Below are positions 46,522 through 54,944 of a stretch of 64,000 bases of DNA, piece after piece. Within the stretch, counting starts at the first letter, position 1, and each line of letters starts with the position of its first letter. The notes under the pieces were generated by a model. That model saw only the letters and a list, made by a program, of their open reading frames with translations. It did no database searches and had not been told where the DNA came from. The stretch comes from a virus, in the IMG/VR virus record IMGVR_UViG_3300025466_000012, positions 124,001 through 188,000 of that record. The stretch is one strand, 5' to 3'. A program made the position numbers and the translations under genes.

Positions 46522-47829
46522 ATGAATTATCTAGTAATATATCCCGGCCGTTTCCATCCGTTCCATCTAGGACACAAGGCCAGTTACGACTGGCTGGTCA
46601 ACAAGTATGGTCCTGAAAGTGTTTACATAGCCACCAGTGACAAACAGGCTCCTATAACCAGTCCGTTCAGCTATCCAGACAAGGTAGCAATGATGACCAA
46701 GCTGGGTGTACCAGCCAGTCACATAGTCAAAGTTCAAAATCCTTATCGAGCCACCGAAATAACCAACAGTCTTACGCCTGAACAACAGGCCAGCACTGTG
46801 CTGATCTTTGCGGTCAGTGCCAAAGATGCCGAACGGTTTGATTTCAAACCCAAACGGGATGGCAGTCCCAGCTACCTACAGCCCTTGCCCGACAGCAAGA
46901 CTCGTCTCAAACCCATGAGTAAACATGCCTATGTGCAAATAACCCCCACTGTGAATTTTCAAGTGCGTGGTCAGGATGCCAACAGTGCCACGGCCATACG
47001 CAAGATGTTTATAGATGGCAACGACGATGACCGAGATCAAATCATACACGATTTATATGGCACTGCCGACACCAGTCTGCGAGACATGTTCAAACAGCGA
47101 CTGGGTGCGACCGATCGAGTAATAAAAATGATGCAGGAATGTCGTAAGATAGGAACTGATCGAAGCCGTACCTTGATGGAACGTATCATGCAACACGAAC
47201 GTCGGGCACTGAATGAATTCGCACCCGCCGAACCACGAGACGATGACAACTACGAAGAGCCAGAATATCCAACGTCTTTGAAGAACAAAAATGGTCAGCA
47301 TGTGGGCGACACCATGAAATTAACCAACGGTTCCTGGGCCTGGCAGTATTGGAAATTGGATCAGAATCCACATGGCCCATTCTACAGCTTTGACATACTT
47401 GGTCATGATTTTGCAACTGAAAAAGAAGCCTACGCCAGTTTACAAGCATATCATGCCACCCACACTGCTCGACAATTACGAGAATTTGCTCCTGCTGAAC
47501 CACAAGACGGTGACGGTGATGTTCCGCCAAATGTCTACGAATTGGCCAATCGTTGGTGGAATAACACAGATGATCAAGACCGAATTGCCATGGTGTTGCG
47601 TAGCATGGGCTGGGACATACAGCAGGCCGACGGCGAGGAAGATGTTTGTCAGCTGACCTATCGCGACGGCACAGTGTATTATCTCAACGACAGCGAGTTT
47701 GATCCCGAGTTATACGAAAACGCTGACTACATAGAAGAAAAATGGAGCGCCAAATACAAACGCAGCATCAATTGCGCCCATCCTCGAGGATTCAGTCAAC
47801 GGGCTCACTGCGCCGGTCGTAAAAAATAA
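46522..47829 (+). CDS. Cytidylyltransferase-like protein with modular tail and Cys tag
   Basis: 435 residues. N-terminal HIGH-superfamily nucleotidyltransferase: GRFHPFHLGHKASYDWL with HxGH at 15-18, then RGQDANSATAIRKMF as the second nucleotide-binding region; relatives are NMN/FMN/glycerol-phosphate transferases. After residue 230 come two small modules, each introduced by the linker EFAPAEPxD (near residues 233 and 316). The C-terminus is the Cys/His tag KYKRSINCAHPRGFSQRAHC then AGRKK. The late promoter, the repeated linkers and the tag suggest a processed, capsid-packaged enzyme. Possible substrates are NAD or a cofactor; unproven. Confidence 0.78.
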   Translation: MNYLVIYPGRFHPFHLGHKASYDWLVNKYGPESVYIATSDKQAPITSPFSYPDKVAMMTKLGVPASHIVKVQNPYRATEITNSLTPEQQASTVLIFAVSAKDAERFDFKPKRDGSPSYLQPLPDSKTRLKPMSKHAYVQITPTVNFQVRGQDANSATAIRKMFIDGNDDDRDQIIHDLYGTADTSLRDMFKQRLGATDRVIKMMQECRKIGTDRSRTLMERIMQHERRALNEFAPAEPRDDDNYEEPEYPTSLKNKNGQHVGDTMKLTNGSWAWQYWKLDQNPHGPFYSFDILGHDFATEKEAYASLQAYHATHTARQLREFAPAEPQDGDGDVPPNVYELANRWWNNTDDQDRIAMVLRSMGWDIQQADGEEDVCQLTYRDGTVYYLNDSEFDPELYENADYIEEKWSAKYKRSINCAHPRGFSQRAHCAGRKK

Positions 47830-47847
47830 CAGCCTCGTGTAAACTAG

Positions 47848-47855
47848 TGTAAATA
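47848..47855 (+). promoter_or_regulatory. T4-type late promoter candidate
   Basis: TGTAAATA, 27 bp before the ATG at 47883, with AAGAGGAA as ribosome-binding site. Confidence 0.55.
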
Positions 47856-47882
47856 TTCGCGCTAACTTTATAAGAGGAAAAC

Positions 47883-48794
47883 ATGGCTGATCAAGACGCA
47901 GTACCTACAACACAAACCCCACAAGTCGGAGATGTAACCGAGCAACCAGCGCAGAACTTGCAACCTGGACAGAATCAGATACAGGTCAACATTGACTATC
48001 TACGTACCACCCGTGTGCATATCATGATGCCCTGCTATGGCGGCATGTTGACTGAAAGCACATTCATGAGCTACATCAAATGGTCAAACACCTGTCGGCA
48101 GTTGGGCATCGACTGGACCATGGAAACCATGACCAACGAGAGCTTGATCAGTCGCGCAAGAAATACTCTTACAGCCAAGTTCCTGAACAACAAGGAATCA
48201 ACTCACTTGATGTTTATCGACGCTGATATCGGTTGGGAACCTTGGCATCTATTGGTCATGCTGGATCGTCAAGTGGACGTGATCGGTGGCCTGTACCCTA
48301 TGAAAAGCCTGCCGGTCAAATGGTGTGTAAACGGATTTGACGGTGCCGAAGAAGGACCAAACGGCCTTCAAGAAGTTACCAAAACCGGTACTGGCTTCAT
48401 GTTGATCAAGCGTGACGTATTTGCCAAGATGGACGCACATCCAGCGGTCAGACCGTTCATGAACGACATTGGCTTGCCAGCCGAACTGAATCCGTACATG
48501 AAGACCTATTTTGACACAGCGGTGCGTGAAAATCGTTACTACAGCGAAGACTGGACCTTCTGTGAAAATTGGAGAGACTTGGGCGGTAAAGTGTGGGTAG
48601 ACAAGCGTGTGTTGCTCAAGCATACAGGAACCTATGTGTTTGATTATGCAGCTCAGGATCAGTTGTACAAAGATCTGCACACGTTGGCTGTACAAAATGG
48701 CGTAGCAGCTCCAGTTGATACTGGACCAGCTGTGGCACCAGCACCAGCTGAAGCCACTGTGCTTGCTTCCAGCAAAAAAACCAAGAAAAAATAA
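47883..48794 (+). CDS. Family 2-like glycosyltransferase
   Basis: 303 residues. After a disordered 35-residue N-terminus (Gln/Pro-rich), a GT-A fold is suggested by VHIMMPCYGGMLTESTFMSY, NESLISRARNTLTAKFL and the DxD-like LMFIDADIGWEPWHL; later GTGFMLIKRDVF and YSEDWTFCENWRDLGG (acceptor/base region ED). These are features of phage glycosyltransferases of the family 2 type. The tail is Ala/Pro-rich and ends in KKTKKK. It could glycosylate virion proteins, host surface sugars or modified DNA bases. A clear intrinsic terminator follows. Confidence 0.82.
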   Translation: MADQDAVPTTQTPQVGDVTEQPAQNLQPGQNQIQVNIDYLRTTRVHIMMPCYGGMLTESTFMSYIKWSNTCRQLGIDWTMETMTNESLISRARNTLTAKFLNNKESTHLMFIDADIGWEPWHLLVMLDRQVDVIGGLYPMKSLPVKWCVNGFDGAEEGPNGLQEVTKTGTGFMLIKRDVFAKMDAHPAVRPFMNDIGLPAELNPYMKTYFDTAVRENRYYSEDWTFCENWRDLGGKVWVDKRVLLKHTGTYVFDYAAQDQLYKDLHTLAVQNGVAAPVDTGPAVAPAPAEATVLASSKKTKKK

Positions 48795-48812
48795 CTGCAT
48801 GGGTTTTGACAC

Positions 48813-48842
48813 AAAGCCGCTTTCTCAGCGGCTTTTTGTTTG
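48813..48842 (+). terminator. Intrinsic terminator
   Basis: Stem AAAGCCGCT / AGCGGCTTT with loop TTCTC, followed by TTGTTT. The clearest rho-independent terminator in the window, ending the 46522-48794 unit. Confidence 0.9.
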
Positions 48843-48844
48843 GC

Positions 48845-48852
48845 GGTAAATA
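48845..48852 (+). promoter_or_regulatory. T4-type late promoter candidate
   Basis: GGTAAATA just after the terminator and four bases before the ATG at 48857. It would start a new late unit running from 48857 to about 58690. Confidence 0.55.
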
Positions 48853-48856
48853 CTGT

Positions 48857-51800
48857 ATGAATATTCTCGAGCTTGATGCCTATAACCTTGACGATGCAGT
48901 CAAATTCCATAATCGTTTGAATCCACGCCTGTGGACCAAGGATGAACATCTCCAACCCCAAGTGCGTGAACGTCTGTTGGAAATAGCCGACGATTTTAGA
49001 CAGTTCCTGGGCGTGAAGGATCTGGCTGTACAAGACATCACCATCAGCGGCTCCAACGCAGCCTACACTTATACTCCCAATAGCGATATTGATTTGCATT
49101 TGGTAGTTGACATGCCCGACGACGAAGTGTATCGAGAACTGTTTGCAGCCAAAAAATATCAATACAACGACGAGCATGACATCAAGATCGGCGGTGCCGA
49201 TGTGGAACTGTATGTACAGGACAGTACAGAACCACACATCAGCCAAGGTTTATACAGTGTGCGTGACAACCAATGGTTGCGGGTGCCCAAACGAGTCAAG
49301 AGCGTGATGGACGACAGCAGTACCCGACACAAGTTCGAGTCCGTGGGTCGAGCCATTGAACGTGCTGTCAAAAGCGGTGACCCAGCCAAGATGACTCGCT
49401 TGATCAACAAAATCAAGCGCATGCGACAGACCGGTCTGGAAAATCACGGCGAGTTCGGACCTGAAAATCTCACGTTCAAACTGTTGAGAAATCAGGGCTT
49501 GATCAAGCAGTTGTACACAGCTCGAACAGCTGCGCATGATCAAGAATTCAGTCTGACCGAACAGGAACCTCGTAAACCATTTGTGTATGGATTCCGACAG
49601 GTCAGAGAAGCCAGTAGTCCGGATGGTGTCAGCCCCGAAACCAAGATGTTCCTCAGCGAAGAACCACCCATGGACGATGAAAGTGTGCTCAAAGACTTTG
49701 TGGAATTTTGTGTTCGCGAATTGAAAATTGACAGCTTGCCTGTCATCAAACTGCGTCGAGATCCGCAATGGCCAGTCATGCATAAAACATTTGGTCGCTA
49801 CATCAACGATCGAGATCTACTGGAAGTGGCCTGGGGCCAACGCCATCTCATGGATGTGTTGCGCACTGTGGCACACGAACTCACACACCGACATCAGCAC
49901 GAGCGAGATGGTGCCAAGATGGACCACACAGCTGGTGAGACCGGAAGTCCGTGGGAAAACGAAGCCAATGCCCGTGCCGGCATACTCATGCGCGACTATG
50001 GTCGACTGCATCCGGAATTGTTTGACGCTGGGACAGCTGAGAATCTAAAAGAAGCAACTGGTTACATACCCACTGCGGCCGAAAAGAATGATCCCAGATT
50101 CAAGATGGCTCTCAGCGTCGATGTACGTCCAGGAGCCTTGGGCCAAGCAGCCAATGCCTTCATGTTAAACACCGACAGCCAAGGTCATCCGCAGGAATTG
50201 AGACCCGACGGCCTGGTTGATCGCATGCAGGAACAATTGAACCAGTTCAAACAAACCGGAGTCTTGAGTGAAACAGTGGAGCTGGACGAAGTCAAAATGA
50301 GTCCAACTTCGTTGCGACAATTTGCCGACAGCCCTGCGGCCGAAGGCATACGTGCCGGCTTTGAGGCTGAGTTGATATTCGCAGGCCTGGGCGAGCCCGA
50401 CTATGGCGAAACCGAGCCTGATTATGACATGGATGAACGTGCCTACAGCATACAACAGGTCTTGGATTTTTTCAGCAACGACGAATGGGGCTACGGCCTG
50501 AGTGATCGGCAGCGTGACCGGCTGGAAGAACAACTGGACGAAATGTACATAGAATGGCGAGACGAACAGATACGCCAAGATTTTCAGCACGACGGCGAGG
50601 ACCTGATCACCGAGTTATGGTTAGAAGACCGACCCATGATTGAACGTATCCATGATGCCTTGACAGATGGCCTGGGCTTGTCCGACGATGAAGCCGACGC
50701 TGTGATAAAATTACACTCTAGAAGAGAACGTGGTGAGATCAAAGGATCAGAAATGAGCGAGGCTGAATTGGAAATGGCCGCTCAATACAGTGAAGCCCGT
50801 GGCATAGCCGACGACGTGCTGGAAGAGGATGTACAAGGCAGCATAGACAACCAAGACAGCATTTACGATCAAGCCTTAGACAATTACCGCCTCAACTACT
50901 CAGGCAATGACGACAGTTTTTTCAGTGACGTGGGCTTGCGCTACATGAGCGACATCGAAAACCAATTTAGACTGGACTGGCCTTACATGACCACTACAGG
51001 TGGTGACAACGAAGGCGGCTACAGTGAAAGCAGTGCCCAGGCGCTGGCCGACAGTTTGAAATCGGACCTGGGGGTCAAGATCAAAGTGTCAGGTGGTTAT
51101 CACAGTACCACCAGAGATGAACATTCGTGGATCTTTGAACCCGACTCAAGTTTGACTGCCGATGACAGCGACGACATGCCGGTAGAGATAGTGAGTCCGC
51201 CCATGCCGTTAAAAGAGTGTTTGAAAAAAATGGAAGAGTTTTTTGCCTGGGCCAAATCACACGATGCCTATGCCAACAGCTCAACCGGATTCCACATGGG
51301 TGTGAGCCTGCCCACTCAGTTCAACGATGATGTGGATTTTGTCAAACTGATCCTGTTCCTGGGTGACAAGTATGTGTTGGAACAGTTTGGTCGCGACAGT
51401 GTCAACTACTGTGCCAGTGCCATGAAAAAATTAAAAAACAGGATCGGCAACGATCGAGGCACAGCCATAGCAGATGCCATGACGTTGATGAAAAAGAATC
51501 TGTTGGAACTGGCACACAGGAGCTTGGCCAGCAATCAGGGATTTGGCAAATATACCAGCATCAATCCCAAGGACAAATACATTGAGTTTAGATCAGCCGG
51601 TGGTGAAGACTACTTTCAAGATATCGACAAGTTAAAAAATACCCTGTTGCGTTATGCCCGAGCCATGAGCATAGCCGGCAATCCAGCTGCGGACCGCAAT
51701 GAATACTATAAAAAATTATACAAACTGATCAGTCCTGACACACAAGATCCAACTCTGTCCTTGTTTGCACGCTACAGTGCCGGCGAACTCAGTGCAGAAC

Positions 51801-52546
51801 AACTGAAACGGGACTGGGCTGAATTGGCCTTGGCAAAAGAACGTCCCAAGAAAGGACCGTATGATGATACTGAATGGGAAGCCGTTGACCCTGATACCGG
51901 AGAGGTATTGGCCACCACACGAGATTTCAGCATAACCAATGCTACCAATTATTTCCGCCAAGATTTAAAGTTGGCTCGTTTCCAAGTACGCGAGAAGGAA
52001 CCTGACCTGGTCAGTCCCCGTGCCAAATTGGCCAAGCGTATCAAACAACCTAAGCCACAAGCCAAAGATGATCAACAAGATGCAGAACAACTACAGGCCC
52101 GTATAGATCCCGAGTCAGCACAGATTCCAAGAAACTGGGAGTTTTATAGTGCAGACAGCGGCACTGTAATTGATCGTGTAGATGGAATCAATCTGATGCA
52201 GGCCAATGCAGTCAGAGCCGATGTAGTACGTAGATATCGACTGCCAGACGAGAGTGTGCGTATGCGTAGCGTGCCCACTGCTCAGTCAGCTGAACGAGCT
52301 AGAGCTAGAGTACAGGATATTGAACCCGACGTAGCACAAAACTTTGATCGACCCGAGGGAATTCAATCAACTGTGGCGGGTGTTCCGGCCTGGTACATAT
52401 ACAACACCCGCAATGATGCCATAGTAAGAACATTCTTCCAACCCACACGTGACGCAGCCGAAGTCTATGCCAGTGGGTGGTTAAGAAACAACGGTGTTCA
52501 AGATACCACCGGGTATCAAGTAAGACCGGCAATGGAGACACCGTGA
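48857..52546 (+). CDS. Giant multi-domain protein: nucleotidyltransferase, metalloprotease, amidoligase-like
   Basis: 1229 residues from the ATG at 48857. (1) Residues 1-110: the starting motif LDDAVKFHNRLNPRLW and a polymerase-beta-type nucleotidyltransferase site GSNAAYTYTPNSDIDLHL (65-82). (2) Residue 339 on: zinc protease HExxH in TVAHELTHRHQHERDG, then a downstream Glu in WENEANARAG. (3) About 495-930: AGFEAELIFAG, STGFHMGVSLP (near 812) and IEFRSAGGEDYF (near 909) resemble a glutamine-synthetase-fold amidoligase. (4) C-terminal repeats of the WEFYSADSGTVID type. The order suggests a polyprotein or a giant injected enzyme. Next gene starts in its stop codon (GTGA). Confidence 0.75.
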   Translation: MNILELDAYNLDDAVKFHNRLNPRLWTKDEHLQPQVRERLLEIADDFRQFLGVKDLAVQDITISGSNAAYTYTPNSDIDLHLVVDMPDDEVYRELFAAKKYQYNDEHDIKIGGADVELYVQDSTEPHISQGLYSVRDNQWLRVPKRVKSVMDDSSTRHKFESVGRAIERAVKSGDPAKMTRLINKIKRMRQTGLENHGEFGPENLTFKLLRNQGLIKQLYTARTAAHDQEFSLTEQEPRKPFVYGFRQVREASSPDGVSPETKMFLSEEPPMDDESVLKDFVEFCVRELKIDSLPVIKLRRDPQWPVMHKTFGRYINDRDLLEVAWGQRHLMDVLRTVAHELTHRHQHERDGAKMDHTAGETGSPWENEANARAGILMRDYGRLHPELFDAGTAENLKEATGYIPTAAEKNDPRFKMALSVDVRPGALGQAANAFMLNTDSQGHPQELRPDGLVDRMQEQLNQFKQTGVLSETVELDEVKMSPTSLRQFADSPAAEGIRAGFEAELIFAGLGEPDYGETEPDYDMDERAYSIQQVLDFFSNDEWGYGLSDRQRDRLEEQLDEMYIEWRDEQIRQDFQHDGEDLITELWLEDRPMIERIHDALTDGLGLSDDEADAVIKLHSRRERGEIKGSEMSEAELEMAAQYSEARGIADDVLEEDVQGSIDNQDSIYDQALDNYRLNYSGNDDSFFSDVGLRYMSDIENQFRLDWPYMTTTGGDNEGGYSESSAQALADSLKSDLGVKIKVSGGYHSTTRDEHSWIFEPDSSLTADDSDDMPVEIVSPPMPLKECLKKMEEFFAWAKSHDAYANSSTGFHMGVSLPTQFNDDVDFVKLILFLGDKYVLEQFGRDSVNYCASAMKKLKNRIGNDRGTAIADAMTLMKKNLLELAHRSLASNQGFGKYTSINPKDKYIEFRSAGGEDYFQDIDKLKNTLLRYARAMSIAGNPAADRNEYYKKLYKLISPDTQDPTLSLFARYSAGELSAEQLKRDWAELALAKERPKKGPYDDTEWEAVDPDTGEVLATTRDFSITNATNYFRQDLKLARFQVREKEPDLVSPRAKLAKRIKQPKPQAKDDQQDAEQLQARIDPESAQIPRNWEFYSADSGTVIDRVDGINLMQANAVRADVVRRYRLPDESVRMRSVPTAQSAERARARVQDIEPDVAQNFDRPEGIQSTVAGVPAWYIYNTRNDAIVRTFFQPTRDAAEVYASGWLRNNGVQDTTGYQVRPAMETP

Positions 52547-53073
52547 GAGCAGAAGAATTCGTCACCGAAGCCCAACGTTGGCCCGACATTGAATCGGCCA
52601 AACGAGCATTTGTCAGCAATCCCAGATTCCAACATTTGCCCGTGAGTACAAGACAGGCCATGGCGGCCAGTGCTTATCAAAAACAACGTGCGCCCACAAA
52701 AGATCTGTCTGCAAAATTAAAACAACCTGCAACACCGCATTGGCAGGATCTTGATGAATCCTACTATCGAGTGCCTGGCAACATATTCCCCGATGGCGAT
52801 CTGTATCTGACCTCGCATGCTCTTCATACCAGATTTCCTGAAAGAAATATACCAATAGATCGAGTGATCGATCTGTGCCAACAGGCCGGTGAACAATTTC
52901 CCAACAAACTTGAAAATTTAGGAGATGCCAGTCTGGTGATCCAGGCACCTGATCAGTTTGGTGTAGCCTTGCTCAAACAGGAAATGTCCGATGGCACTTG
53001 TCGATACCTGGTCAAGACAGCACACGATCGGTTGAAATGCAGTCAAGAACAAACAGTGATAAGGGTAAGGTGA
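52543..53073 (+). CDS. Capsid-targeting-peptide protein with possible toxin-like C-terminus
   Basis: 176 residues with a GTG start overlapping the previous TGA. Begins MRAEEFVTEAQRW, matching the T4 capsid targeting peptide pattern (MKTYQEFIAE|A). The C-terminal half (YLTSHALHTRFPERNIPIDR, VIQAPDQFGVALLKQE, TCRYLVKTAHDRL, QTVIRV) faintly resembles small RNase-toxin folds such as DUF4258/RelE-like domains. If so, it would be a head-packaged effector; the toxin reading is only an inference. Followed by another gene with the same N-terminal peptide. Confidence 0.65.
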   Translation: MRAEEFVTEAQRWPDIESAKRAFVSNPRFQHLPVSTRQAMAASAYQKQRAPTKDLSAKLKQPATPHWQDLDESYYRVPGNIFPDGDLYLTSHALHTRFPERNIPIDRVIDLCQQAGEQFPNKLENLGDASLVIQAPDQFGVALLKQEMSDGTCRYLVKTAHDRLKCSQEQTVIRVR

Positions 53074-53486
53074 TGCGAGCAAGCGAATTTGTCACAGAAA
53101 ACAAAGACACAGCCATGATGGGCAAGATTGAAGCCACGGGCAAAATAGTTCGCATACTGCAAAAAGCTCACTCGGTGAAATTCAGTGATCAAAAAGATTG
53201 GTTGCTGATCGACACCGATCCAGCCAAGGGCAGTAGGGGCCAAGGACTCAAATGGATACCGGCCAGCACAAGATTTGAATGGGTACGTCCGTACATGGCC
53301 GACATTGAAGAAAACTTTGCCGATGGCAAGAAAAAAGGTCGTAGTCGCCCAGGACGTGTGAAACGTGCCGGTGCCAGTTGCTCAGGATCGGTCACTGATT
53401 TACGTGCTCGGGCCCGACGAGCATCGGGCGAGCGTGCCAAGATGTATCATTGGTGTGCCAATATGAAATCGGGCAAGAAAAAATGA
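53073..53486 (+). CDS. Capsid-targeting-peptide protein with Cys tag
   Basis: 137 residues from the ATG at 53073 (TGATG overlap). N-terminus MRASEFVTENKDT (capsid-targeting-like); middle beta-rich (SVKFSDQKDWLLIDTDPAKG); the C-terminal 55 residues are the basic Cys tag (RSRPGRVKRAGASCSGSVTD, ASGERAKMYHWCANM), which recurs at the ends of other phage virion proteins. No enzymatic motif. Overlaps the lipase-like gene by ATGA. Confidence 0.7.
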   Translation: MRASEFVTENKDTAMMGKIEATGKIVRILQKAHSVKFSDQKDWLLIDTDPAKGSRGQGLKWIPASTRFEWVRPYMADIEENFADGKKKGRSRPGRVKRAGASCSGSVTDLRARARRASGERAKMYHWCANMKSGKKK

Positions 53487-54055
53487 TATTGGTATACATA
53501 CACGGCGCATCGGCCACCAGCGAAAGTTTCAATTACATTCGAGATCGTGTTGGTGGTCGCGACATGATGATCAACTATGACAGCCGCAATGGATTTGAAA
53601 ACAATCTGCAGGCCATCCGCAATCAGATAGGTCATACACGTGACATATTCTTTGTGGCACATAGCCTGGGTGGCATATATGCTCTACATCTTGCAAATGC
53701 CATACCCGAGCAAGTGCTGGGTGCCGTGACCTTGAGCACACCCTATGGTGGTGCAGAAGTGGCAGATTTTGCCAAGTTTTTCCTACCTTTCAGCAGACTC
53801 ATGCGCGACATAGGACCCACGTCGTGGGCCATGCGACAGGCAGACAAGATCAAGATACAGCATCCGTGGTGCAATGTGGTCACACTTCAGGGACAAAGTC
53901 CTTTTATGGCCGAAGCCAACGACGGCGTGGTCACTATCAACAGCATGCGAAAGCATCCGGACATGGAACTGATCGATGTGCAACTGAATCATTACGAAGT
54001 GGTTCTCAGTGACCAAGTGGTCGACATAATCAAGCAACGAACAAACATTTTATAG
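53483..54055 (+). CDS. Alpha/beta hydrolase (lipase/PGAP1-like)
   Basis: 190 residues from the ATG at 53483 (ATGA overlap). Starts directly with a beta-strand ILVYIHGASATSESF (oxyanion HG), then the nucleophile elbow VAHSLGGIYAL, Asp in NDGVVTINSM and a likely catalytic His in VQLNHYEVV. This is a compact serine hydrolase such as a lipase or esterase. No targeting peptide of its own. It lies between two genes with capsid-targeting-like N-termini, so it may be translated with them and act on host membrane lipids. Confidence 0.85.
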   Translation: MILVYIHGASATSESFNYIRDRVGGRDMMINYDSRNGFENNLQAIRNQIGHTRDIFFVAHSLGGIYALHLANAIPEQVLGAVTLSTPYGGAEVADFAKFFLPFSRLMRDIGPTSWAMRQADKIKIQHPWCNVVTLQGQSPFMAEANDGVVTINSMRKHPDMELIDVQLNHYEVVLSDQVVDIIKQRTNIL

Positions 54056-54064
54056 GACATGGTC

Positions 54065-54418
54065 ATGCGAGCTCAAGAATTCGTCCCAGAAGCTGTGAAC
54101 CAGGCGATCATGCGCACTGACTGGGAGCAACTCAAACATCAGAATGGATACGACCTGATCGCACAGGGTCACAATAGTGGCATCAGTGTGTATGCGTTTG
54201 ATGCCAATGACCGAAACATCGGATGGGCACACTTTGAAGTCAAAGGTGATCATCTAGAAAGTTATGACAGCTATGTGAGTCCCGAACTGCGCAGACAGGG
54301 TATAGCCACGCTCATGTACAACTATGCCCAAGAGCTGGGCAACGACATCCGGGCCAGTACACATCAGACCCGGGCTGGTAAACGTTTCTGGCGCGACCGG
54401 CAACAGACCAGCAGCTGA
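54065..54418 (+). CDS. GNAT acetyltransferase with capsid-targeting-like N-terminus
   Basis: 117 residues from the ATG at 54065 (a Met two codons earlier at 54059 is the alternative). N-terminus MRAQEFVPEAVNQA matches the capsid targeting pattern. The rest is a small GNAT domain: IGWAHFEVKGDHLESYDSYV, then the acetyl-CoA loop SPELRRQGIATLMYNYAQ. GNAT enzymes acetylate proteins, RNA or antibiotics. As a packaged protein it could modify host targets immediately after injection, comparable in principle to T4 Alt (a head-packaged ADP-ribosyltransferase). Confidence 0.8.
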   Translation: MRAQEFVPEAVNQAIMRTDWEQLKHQNGYDLIAQGHNSGISVYAFDANDRNIGWAHFEVKGDHLESYDSYVSPELRRQGIATLMYNYAQELGNDIRASTHQTRAGKRFWRDRQQTSS

Positions 54419-54442
54419 GTGATTTCTGATACTGTGTTCATG

Positions 54443-54450
54443 ACTAAATA
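54443..54450 (+). promoter_or_regulatory. T4-type late promoter candidate
   Basis: ACTAAATA four bases before the preferred ATG at 54455. It favours that start over the in-frame ATG at 54440. Confidence 0.45.
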
Positions 54451-54454
54451 CAGC

Positions 54455-54751
54455 ATGACACGACATTTTGTTAGATTATTGGCAGATGTACATTGCGATT
54501 GGTCTGGATCGAGTCCGATCTATCGAGCCTATGTGAACAACGAATTGTTTGCCGAACGCAAATGGATCTGGCATGACAGCTATCTGGAAGAAATGTTCCA
54601 GATTGACGCCGAACCCGGAGACTACCACATACGTTATGAACTGGTGCCCCCACATTTGGCCAGTCTACGAGTACAAAACATACGTGTGGATCATGGTCCA
54701 GCACACCTGATTGACAGCAACACCATAAGGATAACAGATGCGATTGCATGA
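54455..54751 (+). CDS. Small conserved T4-type phage protein
   Basis: 98 residues from the ATG at 54455. The pattern YRAYVNNELFAERKWIWHDS, YLEEMFQIDAEPGDYHIRYE and LVPPHLASLRVQNIRV is a conserved small beta-rich family in T4-like aquatic phages. Function unknown. Overlaps the next gene by 14 bases. Confidence 0.72.
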   Translation: MTRHFVRLLADVHCDWSGSSPIYRAYVNNELFAERKWIWHDSYLEEMFQIDAEPGDYHIRYELVPPHLASLRVQNIRVDHGPAHLIDSNTIRITDAIA

Positions 54752-54944
54752 ATTTGTAAATCTACACGAAGACGGCGGCACAGTGAGCGGCGCCATAGCA
54801 CCTGTGGTTCAGCCCTTGGGAGGTACCATTTCCAGATCTGGCGGCAGTTTCTTTAGTGGCACTAAATACTCTAACGACGCCACGCCCAACACACCGGACT
54901 GGATGAAACAGTATAAACAAGGAAAGACCAAACGTGCTCGCTGA
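54738..54944 (+). CDS. Small protein with capsid-targeting-like N-terminus
   Basis: 68 residues. Begins MRLHEFVNLHEDGG (EFV core of the targeting peptide). The middle is Gly/Ser-rich, and the C-terminus TPDWMKQYKQGKTKRAR is basic, like DNA-binding internal head proteins. Small size plus the N-terminal motif make a T4 internal-protein analogue plausible. Overlaps the Dps-like gene by 11 bases. Confidence 0.65.
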   Translation: MRLHEFVNLHEDGGTVSGAIAPVVQPLGGTISRSGGSFFSGTKYSNDATPNTPDWMKQYKQGKTKRAR

